From: DAIDHZ01 sp965370365
Lineage (GTDB): Bacteria > Chlamydiota > Chlamydiia > Chlamydiales > SM23-39
Reading direction: 5' to 3'
NCBI GenBank assembly: GCA_965370365.1
Contig: CBDUSP010000068.1
Span: 1-6,491, forward strand
DNA: 6,491 nucleotides
Shown: positions 1 through 5,334 of the stretch, piece after piece
How the letters are laid out: the number at the start of each line of letters is the position of its first letter
Numbering within the stretch: the stretch's first letter is position 1
Program-made: the position numbers and the translations under genes
Notes under the pieces: generated by a model
What the model saw: only the letters and a program-made list of their open reading frames with translations
Database searches by the model: none
Told to the model about the DNA's origin: nothing

Positions 1-9
1 AGGAGGTGG

Positions 10-1374
10 CTAAGGTTGCTGAAGAAAGTGCCAAATATATTCAGGATTATCCCAACCCGTATTGTTGGTTCCATTATCTTTGAACTTAAAAACTTCCAAA
101 AAGTTGATCGGATCGCTAAAGTCCGCTACCCAAGACCCCATAGCAATCTGAAACTCTTTTCGAGAAACTTTCTGAAAATAGACTTTGGGTTCAACCGCAT
201 CAAGAGCAACTGAAATTCCAAGCTTTTCTTCCCACTGCGCTTGCAAAGTTTGTGCGATAAGGCGGCTTCTTTCGTTATTATAATAACTAATCACAACCGA
301 CGGAGAGGAACTATCCAATTGAGCTAAAAGATCCCGCGCTTCTTGGACAGAGTTATCTGAAAAATATCCCTCCTTGGAAACGCTAATTTCTGGAGGGACA
401 AGTCCTGTTGCAACCGTTTGTCCTCCCTGCAAGATATACTCTACAATTGCTGCGCGATCAACGGACATTGCAAGCGCTCTTCGGAATTTCGGGTTGGATA
501 GGGGTCCGTCTTCCGAGGTATTTATCCTGCAAATCTGTGTCGCTAAAAAAGGAGCAATCTCAAGCTTGTTTTGAGCTTTCAACGAATCCATCGCATCTCT
601 TGGAATCGCAGAGAGCGGTGATCCTGCCCAATCGAGTTTATTGTCTTCAAAGGAGCGAAATTCAGTGTCTTGAGAAAAAACGAAAAAATCCACGCCATCT
701 AATTGCGTATTCTCCACATCCCAATAAGATCCATTTTTCCGAAGTTTAAGCTGATCTGCATGAGCCCAAGTATCGACACAAAAAGGACCGTTAGAGACTA
801 AAGAGGAAGCTTCTTGTGCCCAGTTTTCATCTTCAGATTGTAAGACAGGAAAAAAAGCGGGCGCGGTTAAAAGATCGAGAAAATAGGGGGTTGGTGTTTC
901 AAGCTCCACTATAAACGTCTGAGGGTCAGGCACATAGATACCAATACTATCTAAAGAAATCTCTCCTAGCTTTGCCTGCTTGGCATTTTTTACTGGATAG
1001 AGGAAGTATGCAGTATCTGATGGAAACTGAGGATCCAATAGAGATTTCCATGCGAAAAGAAAATCAAAGGCAGTCAATGGAGAGCCATTAGACCAGTTCA
1101 TCTCTCGCAGAGAAAACGTATATTTTAGTCCATCGTCTGAGACTTGAATGTCTTTTGCAACGCCTTTCTCTAAAGAGCCGTCCTTTGCAGTGCGCATAAG
1201 GCCTTCAAAAAGCATGCGCAAAACAACGCCACTGTACAGATCGCGCGCCTTGCGGGGATCTAAAGAAGATGGATCTGAGGGGAGGCTCAAACGAACAACC
1301 TGTTTTGAAACAGGGATTTCTTTTTTGCTACACGAGACACAGAGTAAAGACAAAAACAAAACAAATCGAATCAT
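10..1374 (-). CDS. oppA: OppA-like oligopeptide-binding lipoprotein, C-terminus lost by apparent frameshift
   Basis: Periplasmic solute-binding subunit of a peptide ABC importer (SBP_bac_5 / OppA family), which captures oligopeptides and passes them to the Opp permease. The N-terminus M-I-R-F followed by a hydrophobic stretch and L-L-C-V-S-C (Cys15) looks like a lipoprotein signal peptide, so the protein is probably lipid-anchored. Family hallmarks seen: S-L-D-P-R near residue 40, W-S-N-G-S-P near 95, S-N-G-P-F near 195, N-P-K-F-R-R-A-L-A-M-S-V-D-R near 295-310, and W-V-A-D-F-S-D-P-I-N-F-L near 415-425. The frame gives 454 residues, about 70-75 short of the usual 520-540. It stops 8 residues after N-P-E-Y, where relatives continue. 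One extra base between 36 and 37 would restore a family-like continuation to the window edge. AGGAG (1385-1389 on this strand) lies 10 bases before the ATG. It is either a recent pseudogene, a sequencing error or a truncated but working protein. Family assignment is confident; the peptide substrate is not known. Confidence 0.87.
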   Translation of the reverse strand: MIRFVLFLSLLCVSCSKKEIPVSKQVVRLSLPSDPSSLDPRKARDLYSGVVLRMLFEGLMRTAKDGSLEKGVAKDIQVSDDGLKYTFSLREMNWSNGSPLTAFDFLFAWKSLLDPQFPSDTAYFLYPVKNAKQAKLGEISLDSIGIYVPDPQTFIVELETPTPYFLDLLTAPAFFPVLQSEDENWAQEASSLVSNGPFCVDTWAHADQLKLRKNGSYWDVENTQLDGVDFFVFSQDTEFRSFEDNKLDWAGSPLSAIPRDAMDSLKAQNKLEIAPFLATQICRINTSEDGPLSNPKFRRALAMSVDRAAIVEYILQGGQTVATGLVPPEISVSKEGYFSDNSVQEARDLLAQLDSSSPSVVISYYNNERSRLIAQTLQAQWEEKLGISVALDAVEPKVYFQKVSRKEFQIAMGSWVADFSDPINFLEVFKFKDNGTNNTGWDNPEYIWHFLQQP

Positions 1375-1401
1375 CAGACATTTTCTCCTTTTTGGCAGAA
1401 G

Positions 1402-1430
1402 ATCTTAAGACAAGAAAAGAATGTTGACAA
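1402..1430 (-). promoter_or_regulatory. Candidate sigma70-type promoter of the oppA-like gene
   Basis: Read on the minus strand, TTGTCA (1425-1430; 5 of 6 to consensus) is followed after exactly 17 bases by TAAGAT (1402-1407; 4 of 6). Transcription would start near 1395, leaving a leader of about 20 bases with the AGGAG site. The -35 box overlaps the oppositely directed TTGACA at 1424-1429. Visual match only. Confidence 0.5.
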
Positions 1431-1455
1431 CTACATTAGGAATCAGGTTTATAAG
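1424..1455 (+). promoter_or_regulatory. Candidate promoter of the small acidic protein gene
   Basis: A perfect -35 hexamer TTGACA (1424-1429) precedes an AT-rich -10 region. The best -10 hexamer, TATAAG (1450-1455), is 20 bases away, which is long; TTTATA (1448-1453) has an 18-base spacer but is a poorer match. Transcription would start near 1460, just before the AAGGAG site at 1471. The -35 box is shared with the divergent promoter. Confidence 0.45.
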
Positions 1456-1470
1456 GGAGACGCTGAAGAA

Positions 1471-1476
1471 AAGGAG
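1471..1476 (+). promoter_or_regulatory. Ribosome binding site that selects the start at 1483
   Basis: AAGGAG abuts an ATG at 1477 with no spacer, so that codon cannot be used efficiently with it. The next in-frame ATG at 1483 lies 6 bases downstream, the normal distance. The start is therefore placed at 1483. Confidence 0.65.
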
Positions 1477-1482
1477 ATGCCC

Positions 1483-1662
1483 ATGTTCCCCATAGACCCC
1501 TCGTTTTTTTTCAATACGCCAATTACCTACTATGGGTCTGAAGATGCCGAAGAAGAGTTTGAAGACGACGAGGAGGAGTTTCTTCCCACTCTTGAAGAGA
1601 TAGATTTATCCCGTCCGATCCAAAAAGCCACAGGAATTTATCTCCACTTGTTTGATTCTTAA
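1483..1662 (+). CDS. Small acidic protein of unknown function (59 residues)
   Basis: I do not recognise this protein. It starts M-F-P-I-D-P-S-F-F-F-N-T-P, then has a strongly acidic centre (G-S-E-D-A-E-E-E-F-E-D-D-E-E-E-F, about residues 19-34), and ends with a short, more hydrophobic tail Y-L-H-L-F-D-S. It has no signal peptide, membrane segment or cysteine, so it is probably cytoplasmic. Support for a real gene is the TTGACA promoter candidate upstream, the well-spaced AAGGAG, and the tight fit between neighbours: it diverges from the oppA-like gene and its stop lies 8 bases from the stop of the convergent MOMP-like gene. The acidic run could be a binding surface for a basic partner, but that is a guess. 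The longer reading from ATG 1477 adds two residues and is less likely because of spacing. Confidence 0.6.
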   Translation: MFPIDPSFFFNTPITYYGSEDAEEEFEDDEEEFLPTLEEIDLSRPIQKATGIYLHLFDS

Positions 1663-1670
1663 ACATCCTT

Positions 1671-2762
1671 CTAGAAATCTAAGCGCATGGTAAGCGTTAA
1701 TCCATGCAGGTAAAGATCTGCAGCCGTCCCTGGAATCCCATTCATTGCATTGACAAATTTTGCCATTACGTTTTGGCTCCACAAAATATGGAAATCATAG
1801 CGAGCCGAAAGATCAAAGTGGTAATCTTTACATCCCGTATACGTTCCCCATCCAAGTCCCACTCCCAAGTTTGCTGTCGGGCGAAGAGAGTCCCAATTTC
1901 TGATTCTAGAAGACGCGGAAGTCCCATTTGTGATTTGGTTTTGACGTATTCTTGTATATCGAGTGTAGAGAAGACTCGCTCCTGCTTTTCCTTCCATTCG
2001 GAAACCACAATCTAAAAGCCAATTAGTGAGGGCGCCTAGCATGGGACCCACGGCCCAACTGTTAGACCTGGCTTTGTACTCATTTGCATCCAATACAATG
2101 TTGAGATTCTGACGAATCCAAAGAGCCCTTAGTCCCCCAAAAGGAGCAATGGTCAATCTCTCTCCTTGATAGAAAGGACGGCTAAGAGCCAAATCGAGTT
2201 GATCAAGATTCATCTTCCATTTTGAGGAAACAGAAAGGTGCAAAAGTCCGTTGGGTGAATCAGGAACCGCCCAATTATTTGGGATGAAGGATGCTGGCGC
2301 TGTCGTAGTGCTTGAGTTATTTGTATTTTGATGCATCCAAGTGTATTCTAAAAAACTTGTCCAGTCATCGTAATCAAGGTTTACACCGAGTCCTACCTTA
2401 AATCCAGGATGGTATTCAGACCCAGCCTTTGTAAACGTTCCCGGCTCATCATCTACCGGAAGTTGAACAGCAGTTTCCATCCCTTCTTGATTTACATGCC
2501 AGTAAAGGAAACTTGCATACGCATTCACGTCCCAACAACTTCTCAAAGAAATGTTTGCAGGAGCATTGAACGCTGGTGGATAGCATTTTTGCCCATGGGG
2601 TAATCCCCTGCCACGTTCTAAACACGCACAAGGCACCTGCTCCTCTGTTCTACAAGGACATCTTTCATCACATGTTTTACAAGGACATCTTTTATCACAA
2701 TCCGCATACATAGAAGTCACACACAAAACAGAAATAGCGAACACCGAAAATATCTTTCTCAC
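1671..2762 (-). CDS. MOMP-like beta-barrel outer-membrane protein with cysteine-rich N-terminus
   Basis: Probable porin-like outer-membrane protein of the MOMP-like family expanded in environmental chlamydiae. I start it at GTG 2762 (363 residues), because GGGAG sits 7 bases upstream and the protein then opens with a signal peptide (R-K-I-F-S-V-F-A-I-S-V-L-C-V-T-S-M-Y-A, cleavage near residue 20). The frame stays open to a TTG at 2810, which would put 16 extra residues before the signal. The mature N-terminus has eight cysteines in residues 22-47, including the doubled motif C-D-K/E-R-C-P-C-K/R-T. The rest shows alternating barrel strands, with S-C-W-D-V near 75-79, Y-H-P-G-F-K-V-G-L-G-V-N near 115-126 and a C-terminal H-G-L-T-L-T-M-R-L-D-F whose final Phe fits a BAM insertion signal. 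It is clearly paralogous to the gene at 3062-4168. Disulfide cross-linking in the envelope is inferred from known chlamydial biology. Substrate is unknown. Confidence 0.82.
   Translation of the reverse strand: MRKIFSVFAISVLCVTSMYADCDKRCPCKTCDERCPCRTEEQVPCACLERGRGLPHGQKCYPPAFNAPANISLRSCWDVNAYASFLYWHVNQEGMETAVQLPVDDEPGTFTKAGSEYHPGFKVGLGVNLDYDDWTSFLEYTWMHQNTNNSSTTTAPASFIPNNWAVPDSPNGLLHLSVSSKWKMNLDQLDLALSRPFYQGERLTIAPFGGLRALWIRQNLNIVLDANEYKARSNSWAVGPMLGALTNWLLDCGFRMEGKAGASLLYTRYTRIRQNQITNGTSASSRIRNWDSLRPTANLGVGLGWGTYTGCKDYHFDLSARYDFHILWSQNVMAKFVNAMNGIPGTAADLYLHGLTLTMRLDF
2646..2699. repeat. Two tandem 27-base copies within the MOMP-like gene
   Basis: Copies at 2646-2672 and 2673-2699 match at 25 of 27 positions; the two differences are C/T changes. 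On the minus strand each encodes nine residues, C-D-E-R-C-P-C-R-T and C-D-K-R-C-P-C-K-T. The unit length keeps the frame, so the duplication doubles a three-cysteine motif in the mature N-terminus. Confidence 0.9.
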
Positions 2763-2769
2763 GTTAACT

Positions 2770-2774
2770 CTCCC
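2770..2774 (-). promoter_or_regulatory. Ribosome binding site that selects GTG 2762
   Basis: GGGAG on the minus strand, 7 bases upstream of GTG 2762. This supports GTG as the start rather than the TTG at 2810, which would place residues ahead of the signal peptide. Another SD-like GGAGG at 2791-2795 has no start codon at a workable distance. Confidence 0.65.
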
Positions 2775-2790
2775 TTTGGAAAAACTTTTG

Positions 2791-2828
2791 CCTCCGAAGA
2801 GTATCAACAAAAAAATTTCATCGGAAGG
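2791..2828 (-). other. Possible leader hairpin upstream of the minus-strand MOMP-like gene
   Basis: On the minus strand CCTTCCGA (2821-2828) can pair with TCGGAGG (2791-2797) with one bulged base and a 23-base loop. The 3' arm contains GGAGG. If transcription starts near 2825, this would be the very 5' end of the mRNA. The long loop makes it a modest structure; no riboswitch class is recognised. Confidence 0.25.
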
Positions 2829-2831
2829 TTT

Positions 2832-2859
2832 TTTTTAATAATTAGCAACCTCTTGTCTA
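2832..2859 (-). promoter_or_regulatory. Candidate promoter of the minus-strand MOMP-like gene
   Basis: On the minus strand TAGACA (2854-2859; 5 of 6 to TTGACA) is followed after 16 bases by TAAAAA (2832-2837; 4 of 6). This predicts a leader of about 60 bases before GTG 2762. The area is AT-rich, so chance matches are likely. Confidence 0.3.
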
Positions 2860-2900
2860 TGAGACACCTACGAATGAAAAATTTCCTGCTTGCTTTAATT

Positions 2901-2936
2901 TTCAATTTGGATTTAAGATCCCAGTTATAAATTGAA
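2901..2936. repeat. Nested inverted repeat in the divergent MOMP intergenic region
   Basis: TTCAATTT (2901-2908) is the perfect reverse complement of AAATTGAA (2929-2936). Directly inside, GGAT (2909-2912) pairs with ATCC (2918-2921), giving 12 paired bases with a 7-base bulge on the right side (2922-2928). A TATAAA at 2926-2931 overlaps the right arm and could be a -10 element for the plus-strand gene, but no convincing -35 box accompanies it. It could be an operator between the two divergent genes, or an AT-rich coincidence. Confidence 0.35.
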
Positions 2937-3051
2937 TTTGCCCAAAATGGGTATGTGCACGCGCTTCCGTGATCGGAAAATTCAACAAAACACGAACAAA
3001 AGATCTCGTGCAACGTGGTATGGCGTTCGTACGAAAAATAGAATCCAAAAT

Positions 3052-3057
3052 GGAGAG
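3052..3057 (+). promoter_or_regulatory. Ribosome binding site that selects ATG 3062
   Basis: GGAGAG has its GGAG core 6 bases upstream of ATG 3062. The frame is open from 2969, but earlier starts would put 31 polar and basic residues ahead of an otherwise ordinary signal peptide, and ATG 3050 overlaps the site itself. Confidence 0.7.
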
Positions 3058-3061
3058 AAAA

Positions 3062-4168
3062 ATGAATCTATTTACTAAAGCAGGCCCTTGGGTCGTTGCG
3101 TCGCTTATGGCGACAGCTTCTGCTTTTGGTCAGAGTAGCAATTGCTGCCCACCGAAGCCGAAGTGCTGTGAAGAAATGAAGCAAATTCAGCTGATGGCTG
3201 GATACAACGCTCCATCAAGAATTGAAGTTCGTGGATGCTGGGATGTTTACGCATCTGGCAGTTTCACATACTGGCAGCCTTGCCAAGACAACATGGAATT
3301 GGGTATTGTTATGGACAGAACCCTAGACCTAGTGCATCGTGGCCGCATTGTAAATGCAGACTTCGGCTACAAGCCTGGCTTTAAAGTTGCTCTTGGTATG
3401 AATTTCGACCACGACAACTGGGATTCTATGGTTCAATATGCCTGGTTCCGTGGATCAGAAACAACAACAACCTCTTTGAACTCTGTTACGTTCCCAACTG
3501 TGGAAATAGAGCCTATTAGTGGGTTTACAACGGGTCAGGACTTTTACAAAGGAACTCAAAAGTGGAGACTCCACATGGATCTTCTCGATTGGGATCTTGC
3601 AAGAAACTATTACGTAGGTACAAAACTTACATTCCGTCCGTCCTTTGGAGCTAGAGCTGCATGGATCCGTCAAAACTACACAGGCTTCTTCAGTGAAGAA
3701 AATCCTGCAGAACCCCTTAAAGGAGAAGGCTTTAGCAGAAGAAGCTACTCATGGGGAGTTGGACCAAGAGCTGCTTTAAATACAAACTGGGCACTTGGAG
3801 AAGGATTCAGACTCTTTGGAAATGGTTCTGGAGACATTCTCTTTACTCAGTACACAAAATTGAAGTACAGAGAATTTGAAACAGATGATGCTGGGCAGGC
3901 CGTTTCTCCTGATATCGTTATTACTCAGAGAAAAGTTAACTGCCTAAGATCACACCTCGAGTTGGAGCTTGGTCTCGGCTGGGGATCTTACTTTGATTGC
4001 AACAACTGGCACGTAGATCTTAGTGCTGGATATGGTTTCCAAGTGTTCTTTGATCAGAACATGTTCCGTCACTTCGACTTTGTTCTGCAAAATGGCTTTG
4101 CAAGTACTATGCCACACGGAAACCTCTACGTACATGGTTTGACAGCAACAGCACGCTTCGACTTCTAG
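3062..4168 (+). CDS. MOMP-like beta-barrel outer-membrane protein
   Basis: Second MOMP-like porin candidate (368 residues from ATG 3062). The signal peptide M-N-L-F-T-K-A-G-P-W then V-V-A-S-L-M-A-T-A-S-A is likely cut after Ala21 (A-S-A) or Gly23. The mature start carries two cysteine pairs (C28-C29 and C35-C36 in N-C-C-P-P-K-P-K-C-C-E-E), with further cysteines at 59 and 74. Shared landmarks with the gene at 1671-2762 are Y-N-A-P near 48-51, G-C-W-D-V near 58-62, G-Y-K-P-G-F-K-V-A-L-G-M-N-F-D, A-A-W-I-R-Q-N-Y, G-L-G-W-G-S-Y, H-V-D-L-S-A-G-Y and the C-terminal L-Y-V-H-G-L-T-A-T-A-R-F-D-F ending in Phe. These fit an outer-membrane barrel of the chlamydial MOMP-like type. The gene diverges from its paralogue, suggesting an inverted duplication, and ends at a strong terminator. 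Pore function is inferred from the family; substrate selectivity cannot be read from the sequence. Confidence 0.85.
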   Translation: MNLFTKAGPWVVASLMATASAFGQSSNCCPPKPKCCEEMKQIQLMAGYNAPSRIEVRGCWDVYASGSFTYWQPCQDNMELGIVMDRTLDLVHRGRIVNADFGYKPGFKVALGMNFDHDNWDSMVQYAWFRGSETTTTSLNSVTFPTVEIEPISGFTTGQDFYKGTQKWRLHMDLLDWDLARNYYVGTKLTFRPSFGARAAWIRQNYTGFFSEENPAEPLKGEGFSRRSYSWGVGPRAALNTNWALGEGFRLFGNGSGDILFTQYTKLKYREFETDDAGQAVSPDIVITQRKVNCLRSHLELELGLGWGSYFDCNNWHVDLSAGYGFQVFFDQNMFRHFDFVLQNGFASTMPHGNLYVHGLTATARFDF

Positions 4169-4202
4169 TCTTGGCTTAAGAAAAGCTGTTACCTTTACTC
4201 CA

Positions 4203-4235
4203 CCAGGTTAGGTGAAAACCTAACCTGGTTTTTTT
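4203..4235 (+). terminator. Rho-independent terminator of the plus-strand MOMP-like gene
   Basis: CCAGGTTAGGT (4203-4213) and ACCTAACCTGG (4218-4228) form a perfect 11-base stem with a GAAA tetraloop, followed by seven T (4229-4235). It lies 34 bases after the stop at 4168. The minus-strand side has no T-run, so it should not stop transcripts coming from glk. Confidence 0.95.
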
Positions 4236-4254
4236 ATGTCTGAAAGTTTTAAGA

Positions 4255-4272
4255 AGCCACTGAATAACTGCT
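4255..4272 (+). repeat. Short direct repeat, copy 1
   Basis: Eighteen bases matching 6402-6419 at 16 positions; the core CACTGAAtAACTGCT (4258-4272) differs at one base. It sits between the MOMP terminator and the glk stop. Too short to identify as a mobile-element remnant; a chance match is possible. Confidence 0.35.
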
Positions 4273-4286
4273 ACAAAGGAATAACT

Positions 4287-5249
4287 CTAATTTACAGAGC
4301 AGTAGTAAGCCGCACCCAAAAGAGATGCATCATCATTTAAAATGACATAGATGGGCATCGATTCAAGCAGGGGCTGAAATCTTCCTTTGCCCATAAACGA
4401 AGAGAGAAAATCTCCAGAGCTCATTTGCTCAATCAAATTTGGCGCAATTCCCCCGCCGATGTAAAATCCCCCAAGAGACATCATCTTCAAAGCTAAATTG
4501 CCAGATTCTGCGCCATATAAGGACAAGAACCAATCAATTGCCCGCACACATGCGGGATCTTTGATTGTTGCCGCCATTTTTGAAACAACCAAAGGCGGCG
4601 ATTCATTCTTCATAGCCTCCGCAACTTCAGGAGATTCTTTTTCTTTTCCCGTTTCTGTCAAAAACCGATACAAAAGATGAATTCCAGGACCAGAGACAAT
4701 CCTCTCATAAGAGAGATGGGTCAGCTTCTTTTTCAAAAAGTGGAAAAGTTCAATTTCCAGATCATTTCTTGGAGCAAAATCGGTGTGTCCTCCCTCACAG
4801 GAAAAGGGATGATGATCTTTTCCATCGAAATAGAGTCCGGCCTCCCCAAGTCCTGTTCCTGCAGCAATGAGCGCTTGATTGCCCTTTTGCGTTGGGTCTC
4901 CTCGATGAAGAACATGGATTTCCTCTTCTTTTAAAACACGGATGCCATAGGCTTTTGTTTCAAGATCGTTTAAAAGAAAAACACGGTCCGTCCCACAAAC
5001 ACCTCGCAAATTCGAAACATCAACAATCCAAGGCAAATTCGTAGCCTTGCACTTCCCATCAACAACCGGTCCCGCAACACCAAAACAAGCCTTTGAGACT
5101 TCTTTTTTTTGTTTCTGGAGAAAAATTTGGACAATCTCCTCAAGAGACTTGTGATCTGTGCTCGAAAACTTTTCCTCTGCAATCAGATCCGTTCCCTCAA
5201 AAAATGCAAGTCTCGTATTTGTCCCCCCAATGTCTCCCGCTAAAATCAT
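4287..5249 (-). CDS. glk: Glucokinase
   Basis: ATP-dependent phosphorylation of glucose to glucose-6-phosphate in the cytoplasm, feeding glycolysis, the pentose phosphate route or glycogen synthesis. The 320 residues match the bacterial Glk family length. Motifs in order: G-D-I-G-G-T-N-T-R-L (5-14) for ATP phosphate binding; L-N-D-L-E-T-K-A-Y-G (93-102) with the expected catalytic base Asp95; A-A-G-T-G-L-G (129-135); C-E-G-G-H-T-D-F-A-P-R (151-161) with sugar-binding Glu152 and His155; E-R-I-V-S-G-P-G-I (182-190) with Glu182; and G-G-F-Y-I-G-G-G-I-A-P (260-270). The C-terminal F-M-G-K-G-R-F and L-L-G-A-A-Y-Y are also typical. ATG 5249 has AGGA 6 bases upstream. It diverges from recA with 85 bases between starts and converges on the MOMP-like gene. 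Chlamydia species lack glucokinase and import glucose-phosphate, whereas several amoeba-associated chlamydiae have it, so its presence supports a non-Chlamydia member. Confidence 0.94.
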   Translation of the reverse strand: MILAGDIGGTNTRLAFFEGTDLIAEEKFSSTDHKSLEEIVQIFLQKQKKEVSKACFGVAGPVVDGKCKATNLPWIVDVSNLRGVCGTDRVFLLNDLETKAYGIRVLKEEEIHVLHRGDPTQKGNQALIAAGTGLGEAGLYFDGKDHHPFSCEGGHTDFAPRNDLEIELFHFLKKKLTHLSYERIVSGPGIHLLYRFLTETGKEKESPEVAEAMKNESPPLVVSKMAATIKDPACVRAIDWFLSLYGAESGNLALKMMSLGGFYIGGGIAPNLIEQMSSGDFLSSFMGKGRFQPLLESMPIYVILNDDASLLGAAYYCSVN

Positions 5250-5323
5250 CGTCTATCCTGAGCTCCTTAATTTCTTCATACCTAAGTAGCTCGTTTTTGT
5301 GTACACTCATTCTTACACCAATC

Positions 5324-5328
5324 AGGAG
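5324..5328 (+). promoter_or_regulatory. Ribosome binding site that selects recA ATG 5335
   Basis: AGGAG lies 6 bases before ATG 5335. The frame opens at GTG 5299, but that start has no SD-like sequence and would add 12 residues not typical of RecA. No LexA-type operator is visible between glk and recA, and I find no convincing -35/-10 pair there; an 8-base palindrome GTGTACAC lies at 5299-5306. Confidence 0.75.
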
Positions 5329-5334
5329 CCCTCT

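Noticed and set aside
408..749. A 113-codon plus-strand open frame inside the oppA-like gene
   Set aside because: It is fully antisense to a recognised coding region, with no ribosome binding site or domain of its own.
1590..1600. CTCTTGAAGAG as a terminator between the small acidic gene and the MOMP-like gene
   Set aside because: The arms are only five bases, lie inside the coding region, and have no T-run.
2793..2836. Hairpin-like arms followed by eight T on the plus strand, resembling a terminator
   Set aside because: The loop is 23 bases, the stem has a bulge, and no plus-strand gene lies upstream; the only gene there runs on the other strand.
2969..3061. N-terminal extension of the plus-strand MOMP-like protein by 31 residues
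   Set aside because: It would bury the signal peptide behind a polar, basic stretch, and the well-spaced GGAG favours ATG 3062.
5299..5306. GTGTACAC palindrome as a LexA or SOS operator for recA
   Set aside because: It does not match the known LexA box forms (CTGT-N8-ACAG or GAAC-N4-GTTC), and an 8-base palindrome is expected often by chance.
5299..5334. RecA start at GTG 5299
   Set aside because: No Shine-Dalgarno sequence precedes it, whereas AGGAG is ideally placed for ATG 5335, which gives a normal-length RecA.
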